A stretch of DNA of 64,000 nucleotides from Ophiura sarsii (Eukaryota > Echinodermata > Ophiuroidea > Amphilepidida > Ophiuridae): the NCBI GenBank assembly GCA_035610835.1, contig CM069449.1, positions 10,435,855 through 10,499,854 of the forward strand. The letters run 5' to 3'. The position numbers were made by a program, and so were the translations under genes. This document shows positions 35,301-47,300 of the stretch, one piece after another (the first letter of the stretch is position 1; the number at the start of each line of letters is the position of its first letter). A model generated the notes under the pieces. The model was not told the origin of the DNA, made no database searches, and saw nothing but the letters and a program-made list of their open reading frames with translations.

Positions 35301-38300
35301 ATACACACATTACAAAACAATGAGATTTGATGTCAGTGAATTTATTGACTCCATCATTAATATTTTCATACACAAATTCAAATGCCAAAGATGAGTTATG
35401 GTACTCTTTAGTATTACATTGGCAGGACTAAGGAAAGTTTTTTGGAATTTTGTGAGTGCTGTAATTATTGAACTATTAATGCATATAAAAGTATACATTT
35501 TTGGATGGGATTTGGGTCAGAGAATCCATTTTTTCTTGGGAAAAAGTAAAGACACTCTAACTTAGGGTCGGTTTTCTTAATTTTTTCACCTAAACTTTTT
35601 GTTATTGAAATTTTGACCAAAAGTGCCCAAAAGGTTAAATAATGAGAAAACCTACCCCAAGTTTGTGTCTTTACATGCCATTTGGGCATATTTTACTAAA
35701 AATGTCAGTAACTGTTTGGTTTTTTTGGGCAATGTAAAAAAATAAGAATTTTTGGTTAAAAATTGATGCCAAAAATTGATTCTCTGACCCATTTTCTTTA
35801 CAAAAATGTATACTTTTATATTCAAGTAACTCAATCTCATAGTTCAAAAATTACAGCACTCGAAAAATGCAAAAAGTGACTTCTTGAGTCCCGCCATAAG
35901 TAGGTGGTTTATCTTTAACTTTGATATCAATTTTGACAACTTGACCGGATGCGAATCAACACTAGTCATGACAATTATAATAATGATAATAATTAATTTA
36001 CATACAATAATATTAATCAGAACCTCTAATATAATTTGGGTAATGTGGATATGCTAAAACCAAATCATAAAGATAAATTGGAATGACAAAATGTGTGTAA
36101 AATTAGGCAACATATCCACTAAATCAATTTGGAATTAAATATGTCGAAAAGTCATCAGTAGTATTCAATCCAAAAAGATTCAAAATATAACGACTAAAAT
36201 TTGGAAATAGAACGTATTAGTAGAGTCATTATCTTGGATTCCGTGACCATTTTCTTCCTACCTTAGTTTCTTTGTGAATTTGTCAACTAGAACCATTTTA
36301 AAAGAAAATGAGCTCCCATGCATTTCTCAAAAGTTACGGGAACGTTGTTTTATAGCGCAATTCCAAATTGGCCACCATACAGGGGCCCACAAATTCAAAT
36401 GGCTTTAATTAAGCTAAAAAGCACACCAAATTGTTCGGCTGAGCACAAGGATTCCGAAAAGTTATAGTTTGCGCTACTTCCGATGTTTGGTTAACGAGTT
36501 ATCGGGTAAAACGTAAAAAGGTCGTTGACCTTTACATATGGGTCAAAATTTAAACTTGCTCCGATTTTGAAAAACAATATCTCATATTGTTCGTATGATC
36601 ACAATGATTCCAGAAATAGGGTTTTTTTTACCACCAGGATTATTTTGTGTAGGTCAAAAGGTCAAGGTATACTGACCTATATAGAATCTGACCTTTTGAC
36701 CCCTTTGTAAGGTACAACAGACACTTTAGGTGGTAAAAACTATCATTTCTGGAATCCTTGCAATCAGACGAACAATTTGAGATATCATCAACAAGTTAAC
36801 ATTTACTGGAAAAATAATGAGCAATTTACCACTTTTCACTACGGTATAGCAACAAATCAGTCACATGTACAGGGTGGGTGTCTCTCTGGATCCTCCAAAT
36901 TTGAGATCACTAATTTTCATTACACACTGGTAACTACAAAACCTTGAAACTACTAACATTCTTACCCATTGGTTATTTCATTTCAACTTAGAGTTGATGT
37001 TGTAAAGGAGATGCAATACCTTTCTGTGGGTGTGGTATTTGAACAAGTTCAGGATAATCTTCTGCAGAAAACTTATATGCGACGTTGAAAACATAATGTG
37101 TAGCCATGAGTATGCCTACTGCTTTCATGAAGTCGGCCGTGGAACACACTTCTTCACCTTCAGCTATCAGGGTGTAATCCTTGACGGTTTCATATACTAT
37201 GGCAGCAATTGAGCCGTTATACTGAATGTGTATGTGTGACGGGAAGGAATCTTCATCTACCTATTAAAAAGTTGAAAGAAAACAAACAACTATTATTATT
37301 CATTTATTTTTAAATAACAAACCAAACATAAACCTTTGTAACAAGTACATTGCAGTGGCGTACCGACCAGGGGCAGGGCAAGTTGCCCCCCCCCCTGGCT
37401 CCAAATACTCCAAAAATCATTCGTGTATGCAAAAGCGGTATGACCTGTGTTTGGTTTCATAGTTGCTGAAAATATTTGTATTTTTAGATTGGAATACTAC
37501 TGATTGTATTAATATGAAAAACACAGATACTGACTTGAGTTTGTGGTGTCTTCTATTGGGCAGAGTTCCCATCATTTTAGGAAACTAAATTTCAAAATAA
37601 TCCCTGAGAAATACTTACCATTTGTCTTGGTTAAAAGTTGTTGAAAAAACACAAGACATGTCCACACTCATGTGCCAAATTATGCATTTTCCCCTTGCCA
37701 CTCAAATTCCATGTTTTCCCTGATATTTTTGCTAGTTTTCAGATTCCCTGAGTTTTCCCTTTCTGAAAAAAATCAATACATTTTTTTGTCCTGTTTTCCA
37801 CAGTAAATGGGAACCCCTGTCATGTCACATGGGATAGATGTTCAATATTTTCATCGTAGTGGATGCCGGCTCACTACTTAAATATTGGACTCGCCTATCC
37901 CTTATGACACGTAGAAGACACTCCAAACAAAAATCCCTCATTTATTCTGTAAATCTAGATCATGACAAATTTATTATTTTTTATGCAGCTGAACAATCAG
38001 GAAAGTTGTTGTACCCCTTAAATCACAACTTACCTTGGCCTTTGAACAAAATGCAAACTCAACATTTTCATGCAGCAAGTGAAAGATCAGCAAAACTTCA
38101 CCAACTTCTGCAGCATCTGAAATCAGATTTATAAATAAGGCCTTTAATCACACATAGGCTTGATAAGTTTTAATAATTGTAAGGATCAGCTTGAAAAGAA
38201 TGATGAAATTAACCAAGTTCATTTTGTCTTTTGAAATGTTAGCAGTGACACCAGTTGGAGGGGTGTGCCTGGTGTTTGGTTCAATTAAACATCAAGGGAA

Positions 38301-41300
38301 AGATGCCCATCATTGACAGAATGAAAACTGATTTACTTTACATGAATTTAGAGTAATCTCGAAAGAACAATGACAACGGGGAAAATAGAGATTAAAAGAT
38401 GAGAGGCAATATCATACAGAGATGACATTTTTCAAAACCTGGGTCTGTTTGATGATTGTTGACAAGGGTTATATTATAAGGAAAAAAATGACTTCTACGT
38501 ATTCATAACATACAGTTTCTCAGTATTTTTGAAAAGTTCTAGCACTGGGCTATCAATGCTATCAGTCAAGAAGAAATCATGTATGTCTCCTCACATTGTT
38601 GAACTATAATACACGTTGGGAAGATATTTACTGAAAATTGAGGAAAAGAAAACTGTGATAAAACACAAAAACTTACGTTTCTTGGCCTTGGCACTCTTTG
38701 CTTTTCCAATTACAGAAAATATCTGGTCTCTCGTCCCCTTATGCACACGTGCACATTTGATGATGGCATCTGCATACTTATCAATACCCTTCTGTTGGAC
38801 CTTGCAAATGTCTTGTTCTGTCAAGCGGTGGAACTCTGTCAGTATCTGCATGTATTATAACAATAAGAATTTAAACTCCCTTTGTTGCATTAGCTGTTGT
38901 TTGTTGCATTTGCATTGCATGTCACCTATAGCTGGCATTGAGTTTTGGTGCATGATCAGGGTTGTCACCAGCCAAAATTCAATGCTGCCTAAATTTGACG
39001 AGATTTGAATCAAAATAATGAATCATGTTGCAATAGAGGCATTTTGTAGCTGTTTTTAAGACAAATACTTTCAATTTGGCATATTCTAGTGCTATTCGGC
39101 AAGGTTTAAATTCCCTTGAGTGCCAGTTAATTTGGCTGAGTGATGGTAATTAGTACCGACCAGTGCCGACCAGCATAGTGACAACTATGGGCATGATTGT
39201 TAGAGCAATTGTGCTTTCGGGCATCCTTTGCCTTAGGTATGCAATGGGGCACAATTATCCTTCTCGTGTTCGCTCACTGTGGAATTTAACAAAAGGATTA
39301 ACAATAGGAAAAATTGGTATCAAATTACATTTATCCTATTATAATATAATGCGGTATTAAATCTTATCTAAATATTTGAATGTAAATGTTGTGAAACCAT
39401 TTAACATGCACATAATTTACCTCATCCTTATCAAACAAGCAGGGTAGGTAGTCGAATTTTTGTCAACCTTCCACAGTTTGTTCACTATCCCATCTCGTCT
39501 GTCAGCAATGTGAGGTCTGTCAGCAATGTGAGGTCCATAAGCATGCTAATCTTAGTAGTATCTTGCCTCAACTTTCGATTTTCAACCTGCATCAGTTGAA
39601 TGTGCTTCTCTATTGTTGTATCATCTTCGCCCGCCGGCCGCTTAGTAAGTAGTGCGTAACTCCCCCACTGGTTACTCGGCCTATTCTTTGCAGTATCTGT
39701 AGGTTTGATGTACTTTTAGAAGGTTTGGCTAACTTGGCTGGTGGCTTTGCATGGCCATTATCGTTCTCATGCCGCTTTTGTTCATTTCTGCATTTTTGTG
39801 ACAAGGTATTTTTCAAATAGTTCTGAAATAAAAATGCAATGTAAAACACATTTTAATTTAATTTTGCCCTAGTATCTTCCATTCATCTCCAGTTAAACGA
39901 ATCATTATAACTTATAAGACAATCCTAATGTGAAATTCATGCATTTGATAGCGTTTCGAGTTTCGATGAGATCACAGATGGCTTCTTACTTATTTGTTTC
40001 ATGTTTATTCAAAATAACCTTGAATACCACCCATGGCTTGCTGCGTGATGCATAGTTATGACCTCCCTGATTCAATTGGTGGTGATTTTTAACCAAAATA
40101 CAAAAAAGTGAAAAGCCCTAATATACCATCGGAAATGCGTTTAGTTTTCATTTTTACTGATTTCTTTTGAAGTAATCTGACAGAGGGTTTCCATGTATAC
40201 CATCAATCTAAACAAGGTTAACAAAATTTAATTTAATTTTTTGAGAAATCTCTCTGTGCCCCTTTAAGTGACAAAAACATACTACCTTTACCTCAGTGAC
40301 TAGATATCAACTGTGTACAAGCATCTACACTTGTGTAATCAACTTTACGTGTGCGATTCAATACTGCAACAAGCCAAATATAGTCCTACATGATCGGCTA
40401 TAATCGGTACCGAATGTTGCTGAACTCATTTACTGTTAATTTTCACAGGTTTTACATAGGATTTGGATGGCTTCAAAACTTGTATTTGCCAATAAAACTG
40501 CTCAAAACAGTAACACACACTTTCTTCACCTAAACAATGGGGGAAATGTTGGTTGAAATCTTAACCATAAACTCTACCCCCAACTTTTTCAATGTGGAAA
40601 ATTGACCCCAAATATTGCCCCGATCACCCGGGATTTGATCCAGGAACCTCCAGGACCTGGCGAACGATTCCCCACTACACCACGGGTGTGGTGTTAAGGC
40701 TAGAACCCTACCATATATTTAACCCTAAGGCAAAAAAAAAAAATGACTTGCCCTTTCCGACCGACCCGAATTTTCGGAAATCTAGGGTCGCTATTTTTTT
40801 CTTCCAAATTTAAAATTTAAAAAAAAAAATTGAAAGAAGTACATAACAATAAAGAAAAATGAAAACGTGTTTTTGAGTAGTATCTGCTTGTTTAAAAATT
40901 AAAATTAAAAAAAATACAAAAAATCCGACCGTCCGACCCAGACTCTGGCTCTGAAAGGGCAAGTCAACTTTTGTTGTTGTTGGCCTAACTCTACCATATA
41001 CCCCAAAATACCACGACTGGGCACGTTGGTACCACCCGGCGTGGAAGTTTTTGGATGAAAAAATGGACCCAGCCCATATAGTTTGCGCAATATACTGCGC
41101 AAACTAGCCTTGACAGCCGTGGTGTAGTGGGAAATTCTTCGCCTCTGGTGCGAGAGGTCCCTGGATCAAATCCGGGGGGGGGGGGGGGGATATTTTTGTC
41201 GATTTTCCAAGTTGAAGAAAAAATTCTGAAAAAAGTGGGGGGTAGAGTTAGGGTTAATGAATGATATTTTGTATGCTTATTGCTAGGTCACTCTTACAAA

Positions 41301-44300
41301 ATTTGAGCTTTTTATATTTCTTCAAATTCAGATTTGTAATTAAAATTGTGCAGAACTACAATATTGGAGAACAGTTCATAATGGATGTAAATACATGGTG
41401 TCTGCATGAACCAACCGAATAAACTAACGTTTAAAACTTTAAACAAACAAATACTTACAAAGTGTACTTGGTCATTTCATCATATAAGGATTCAATCAAT
41501 TGAATTTTGGAATGCGGAAGGGAACTGGCCACCGACTTAAAGAAACCTTTCTCTTACTTGCAACAGTACATGTAGTCCTGAAATGTAGAGAGAAAAATGC
41601 TTCAGAACATGGTATCAACATCAACACTCTCCAAATCAACCATTTGATGCTCTGCTCCATACTATTAGTTATTCACGAACACTTTTAGTTTCCCCCTGCT
41701 TGTTCACAAAATATGGACAAATATTTACGGTCTGGGGCTCTGATGGGGCTGAATGGAATACAGAAAGAAGAAAAAAATACCGGGGAACTCATAATGTAGG
41801 CTATTTATTTATTTTTTAAATTCTCAAAAAAGTTCAATTTTGTTATAAAAACAAATCCAAAACAAATCCAAAAAATTGCAACAAAAAATTAACAAAAATA
41901 CAACAAAAATATTTACAAAAATTCTCAAAATAAAGAGGACAACATTTAAAACAAGGTATTTACAAAAAACTGGTCAACATCCTAAAATGAAATTAACAGA
42001 CGACACAAAGGAAATATGAAAAAGAAGATTTAGACAGTGTATGATGTATTTTAACAAAAACTCTTTGTTTTAATGCTGGGCTCACTTTTCTCTCTGAAAC
42101 CCTCCATCGATGACTCATTATTCTATCCCACGAGGCCCCACCTGTATCTCAACATTTGATGAGGTCGGGTTGAAAATTAACCCGACTAAAAAAACTAAGA
42201 ATGTTTTAAGGTTATGAATATTAAATAAACAAGTTTGGGGGGATAAAAACTGGTAAAAGTTGGAGAAAAAATGGAGAGAGGATAGGCCCTACAGATAAAT
42301 AAGAGTAAGCACATATTTAAAAAAAATAAAACAGGAACATCAAAACTTCAAATAATAAGTAACATTTTTTGAACAAGGAATAAAAATATAAGTTATGTTA
42401 CATTTTATAAACATCGCCAGCTTCGGAAAATATAGCAGCTTCCAAGATATATCCAACCATCCCATAGTAATCGCGACTTTCCACCACGTTGTTATCCCAT
42501 AATAATCACCCTTGGACCCCGGTAGTTACATTTATAGGGACATTTATAAGTGGTGTTGAAAATGTTAAATGTTTAAAAATTTACTTCCGAATTCAAGATG
42601 AACATTAAAAATTGTCATTATGGTTGTTTAAACACAGCAAAACTTGATTAAAACAATATCATCGCTATTTATTTAAAAACGCCCTATATGCAAATATGGT
42701 TCGCGTTATCACACGTACTGCAGGACACCCGTGTGCATCTTTAGCTGTAGGCATAATCACAAAGTGTTTATTTACCTTTGTGGCCCAGGGTTAAGATGGA
42801 AACAGGGATCATGATGAGATGACTCACCCATACGTTATCTCTATTGTCAATAAGTATGACCACACAAGTTAATAACAATTATAGGGGGCGACATTTTAGC
42901 AATTTGTATGGGGGTCTATTGATCTGACCGTTACATTTATATACCAAACAGAATATAGTAAACACGACGAATGTCGCAGATTTTGCAAAACTCTATCATT
43001 TGTTTTATATTATTTAAACCATTTCTCCACAATTGTAACAACATATGTGTTCATATTTTCATATCCAGATCTAATATACATTTTAAAGACATCTGTGTAC
43101 AAATACTGATTCAAGATACATGAAAGCAATTCATAGACTCTACCACAAGGCCTGAATCTGAATTCAAATGTCAATATCCCAGGATATTGACAAAAAAAAG
43201 TCTCTACTGCATTTTGTGACTGCTTTACACATACAATCAGCATATTAATAACACTTTAAGTGTATTCGTGCAGTGTACTGTAAGCTTTAATGTGTTAAAG
43301 AGACCTCTAGTGACATAATGTGCAGAATAATAGGTTTATTACAAATGCATTGAAAGAATAAGACGGAAGAATCTCAATGCATAATAATGCTAAAAACTGG
43401 TCAAGTCATGCAAATTTTAGGTAAAAAAAGGTTTACTTTCATGATGTCCAGTTGCTTGTGTTTGGTTATTTATAGGCATCAGTGAATACATCCCAGCCCA
43501 ATTCGTACTACTTTGCTGGATTTAAAAGAGGTAAACAGGAGTTTTCCCCATATTTTTGCTACAAAATCGTCAAACAAAGGGCACCCTCTATAGGCCATGA
43601 TATGAACATTCCTACCTATAGTGTGATTAAAAATTGAACGAACATCACGCATGCAGCACAAAGATGATCGCGCCCGAAAATGTCACGCTCATGGTTTCCG
43701 CGCTTCACGCAATGTATGCAAAACACTGCTTCAATATGTTCGTTCAATTATAAATCCGCCTATTATTAGTAGCCCAGTAGTACTAGTATAGGCATGATCA
43801 TAAAATGTTGAAAATAAAAAGATGTCTTTGAAAATGGAATAGGGCTACATGGAAACAAAGTACTTTACAATACAAAATGATGGTTCAACACCTCCCTGGT
43901 TCAACCATGTCTGCAGGCTGAATAATCAAAAAGTTATAACCAAAAAACTGGTCAAGTCATGCACATTTTAAACCATTTTAGCTTAAATCGGCTTTACTTT
44001 CATGTTGTCTAGTTGCTTGTGTGTGGTTAGTTTAGACATCAGTGAATACATCCCAGCCCGCTTCTTCCTTTTTGGCTGGATTTAAAAGAGGTAATCACTA
44101 TCAGAGTTTTCCACAAATTCAGACGACGCTGGACACGGGTGTATTCACGAGTATTCAGGTTAACATGCGAACGAGGTTACTTGATCAAGTGAATGGGACG
44201 AACGCTTGACAACGGTTTACATTTTTTAAAAAAGGTACTGACACTGCGGGTGGTTAGCCACCCACAACGGTTTTGGATTGGAAAATTTTTCTTCTAACCT

Positions 44301-47300
44301 ATGATAAATTTTTCAAAATGATTAGATCAACATTCGCGATTACGTGTTATTCCAATACGAATTCAAAATTTAGGTTTTCGCGTGTCCATCGTCGTCTGCA
44401 CCAAAAAAAAATTAAATGTCGCCCTCTATTATAGTCATGATAGTCAATGATATGAACATCTCTAACTAATACTGTCTAGTCCGGCAGAGAAAACCGTGTA
44501 TATTTCCTTGTGAATCACAATATATGACGGAATAAACCGTATAGTCTACTTCATGAATTTGACATTTATTTCGTCTTTATAAATAATATGTAATGTTCCG
44601 GTGTATGGTTGGAACACAGCGCTACCTTCAATCAACCAATGCAAAGCTTCCAAATTCTGAATCAGAAGCAAAATTCATGAAAATGACTTGATCCCATTCC
44701 TAGCAGGTGTCCGAATTGTCCAGCCCTGGCAAATTTGCCAGTGGACTGGCATGGCAAATATGCCCGCTAAGTGGGCATATTTGCCAGTATTTACAGTTAA
44801 TCCAAAAGTAGCGCTTCTACTCAAAAAATGGCATATTCTACCCTTCATATATCAATTGTTTAACTTACCTAAATATTTTGTGTCGCTTCAAAAAAATTCT
44901 TGGTTGCGTTTTGCCAGAAAAATGATGACATTTCAGTCATTTTGTGGCAAGTGGACATTTGCCAGTATTTACAGTTAATCCAAAAGTAGCGCTTCCACAC
45001 ACAAAATTACATCTTCTATCCTTCATATATTGATAGCTGAACTTGATACCAAAATATTTTGCGCGGCTTCAAAACAATTCAAGGTTACCAGTTTTACTAG
45101 AAAAAAGATGCAATTTCAGTCAATTTTTGCAAAAACTATTTTTGAAATTTCATTTTCAAGCTTTCATTGAAAGTGCACTATTACATTAACAAACAGGGAA
45201 TCCTCTACGCTTAGGAGAAGAAAAAAAGTTGTGTTGCCGGTTGCCCTCAAGTGCCAAAAATTTAAAATCGGATCGGTCGGTCGGTCGGATATTTTTGTTT
45301 GTTTGAAAATATTTTTCAATTATTTTATTTTATCAACTTTTTTGGCTGAAATATATATATTATGCTTTTTAATGTCAAGACAAAATTGGTATAGGCCCAT
45401 CATGTCAATTGAACAAATGTTTCTAGTGTGACAATAGTCTAAATAAACATTTATTTAAGCTTACTTATTCATTTCAAGCAAGAAATAGTAACATTTAGAC
45501 ACTTTTAATCAAATTTAAATCTAAAAAAAATTGTAAAAAAATGTGACCCTAGTTTTTACGATTTTAGGGTCGGTCGGTGAGGGCAACACAACTCTTTTTT
45601 GGGCGTTATTGTGTTCTTATTGGTGTACACACATCAATCCCCACCCACATGCACAAACCCACTCAACCCCAACCACAAACCTACTCCACCTTCCCGCAGT
45701 GGAACAATTTATCACCATCTATTCGTATTGATTTAGAAAATATGTCACTCAGTCAATTCAAATCCTCTATCTCCACTGTAAATTATCATTGAAGAATCAT
45801 AATTTGTATTATATTTAAACACTGTAACATTTGCTATTTGCATGTATTTATGTATGTATCGAAATGAGGGCCTGCTTGGAAAGCAGTGAAAGTCACTGAA
45901 GCATATATATTACCCTCAATAAAGAAAGCATAAATAAAAATAAATCTAAACCACCCCTACAACCTCCCCTCCCCACCCACCCCCATGCCACCACAGACTC
46001 CATCCCCTTCACAATTTCTACAAACCCCCTCCCCACCAATAAACCCCCTCCCCTTCCCATCCCCACCACAAACCCCCTCCCCTCCACAAACCCCACCACA
46101 AACCCCTCCTCTTTCATTCACAAAACCCCTCCCCCACCACAAACACTCTACCTCACCCCACGGCCTACCCTCCCCACCGCACCACAAACCCCTCCCCCAC
46201 CACAGACACCCTACCCACCCCACCCCTAGACCAATCTTCCCACCCCATGCATCCACGCCACAATCCCCCTTCGCCACCATACCCCTTCGCCACAATACCC
46301 CTTCGCCACCATACCCCTTCGCCACCATACACCCTCTCCCCAGGGCCATCCCATTTGCCACCACAAATCCCTGCCCTCCACCACAACCCAGGCGCGTACC
46401 GCGGCATGTGAGCCGGGGGGGGGGGCAGAAGTATGTCGTCCCGGTAGTGGCGTATCGTCCCGGTAGTGGCGTAAATTTTCGTAAAAGGTTGCCCCAAATT
46501 TTTTCCCAGTCAGTCACCTCATGAATTTCACGTAAGTGTGGGGGGGGGGGGGGGGGGGGGGGGGTTAGGGTCAAAAAAATTCGCACGGTCAAAAAAATTC
46601 GCACGGTCACAAAATTTCGCACAGTCACAAATTTTCGCACGGTCACAAAATTTCGCACGGTCACAAAATTTCGCAGTCCAAAAAGCACAACAGTCAACAA
46701 ATAATGCCAAGTCCTCAGTGTTTTATGTCATTTTTTTTCCTTATGCAAATTTAGCGTCCCGGTATTGGGAATTTAGCATCCCGGTAATTGAAGCAGGGGG
46801 GGGGGGGGGGGCAATTTCCCCCCCCCCCCCCGGTCGGTACGTCACTGCCACAACCCCTCCCCACCACTAACCCCCTCCCAACCACAATCCCCCATCACTA
46901 ACCCCTTCCCAATCACAAACACCCTCCCTATACCCCACCTCACACCAAACCCCCCTATTACAAAAATCCCATGGTATCGATTATCGTTGCGCCGCCCATC
47001 ACAAGACAAAACTTTCGCTTGACCCAAAATCACAGAATGTTCTTCATCTCTTCAACAAGTATCAGAAGTTGCTTTAAATTCAAACAGGAAATCAAACATA
47101 AACCTAACCTCAACAGATTTTTACTCCATTGGAACAATTATTTTGGGTTTCAAACATGAAAAATAGTGAATTTATTACGCATTTTGTCTTGGTGGGAGAA
47201 TTTGGCCACTAAATCGGTGGCCAAATTTGGACACCTGCTAGGAATGATCGCCGGACTTGAATTTTATGTGCAGGTTTTGATTTTAAATCCTCTACAGCAC

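Larger units (their letters stand above)
37020..41577 (-). pseudogene. Decayed multi-exon gene inside the CACTA-like element
   Basis: Five minus-strand exons with splice sites and linked phases: 41577-41459 (SLSRWPVPFRIPKF), 39822-39421 (NYLKNTLSQKCRNEQ, then in another frame NQWGSYALLTKRP, EKHIQLMQVENRKLRQDTTK, IVNKLWKVD), 38845-38677 (ILTEFHRLTEQDICKV, KYADAIIKCARVH), 38116-38034 (VGEVLLIFHLLHENVEFAF) and 37260-37020 (FPSHIHIQYNGSIAAIVYE, MKAVGILMATHYVFNVAY). The layout matches, from memory, a large family of uncharacterised animal proteins, often in many copies, with a WPxPFxIP start and a C-terminal 'FGLxYxLN' segment. Frameshifts in 41577-41459 and 39822-39421 and an 18-bp internal duplication near 39505 make it non-functional. 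It may be a transposon-encoded protein. Confidence 0.72.
44694..47245. mobile_element. 2.55-kb inverted-repeat element with GGCAAATWTGCC motifs
   Basis: CATTCCTAGCAGGTGTCC at the left is matched in inverse at the right (GGACACCTGCTAGGAATG). GATC stands on both sides and could be a 4-bp duplication. GGCAAATTTGCC, GGCAAATATGCC and GGGCATATTTGCC follow the left tip. It contains a MITE, a LINE tail, a C-rich minisatellite and a hAT-like MITE. Confidence 0.65.

Noticed and set aside
37838..38134. Plus-strand 98-codon frame
   Set aside because: Overlaps, in antisense, a better-supported minus-strand exon (38116-38034) with splice sites and matching phase.
45893..46710. Pro-rich and Gly-rich long frames
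   Set aside because: Products of the C-rich minisatellite and poly-G runs.
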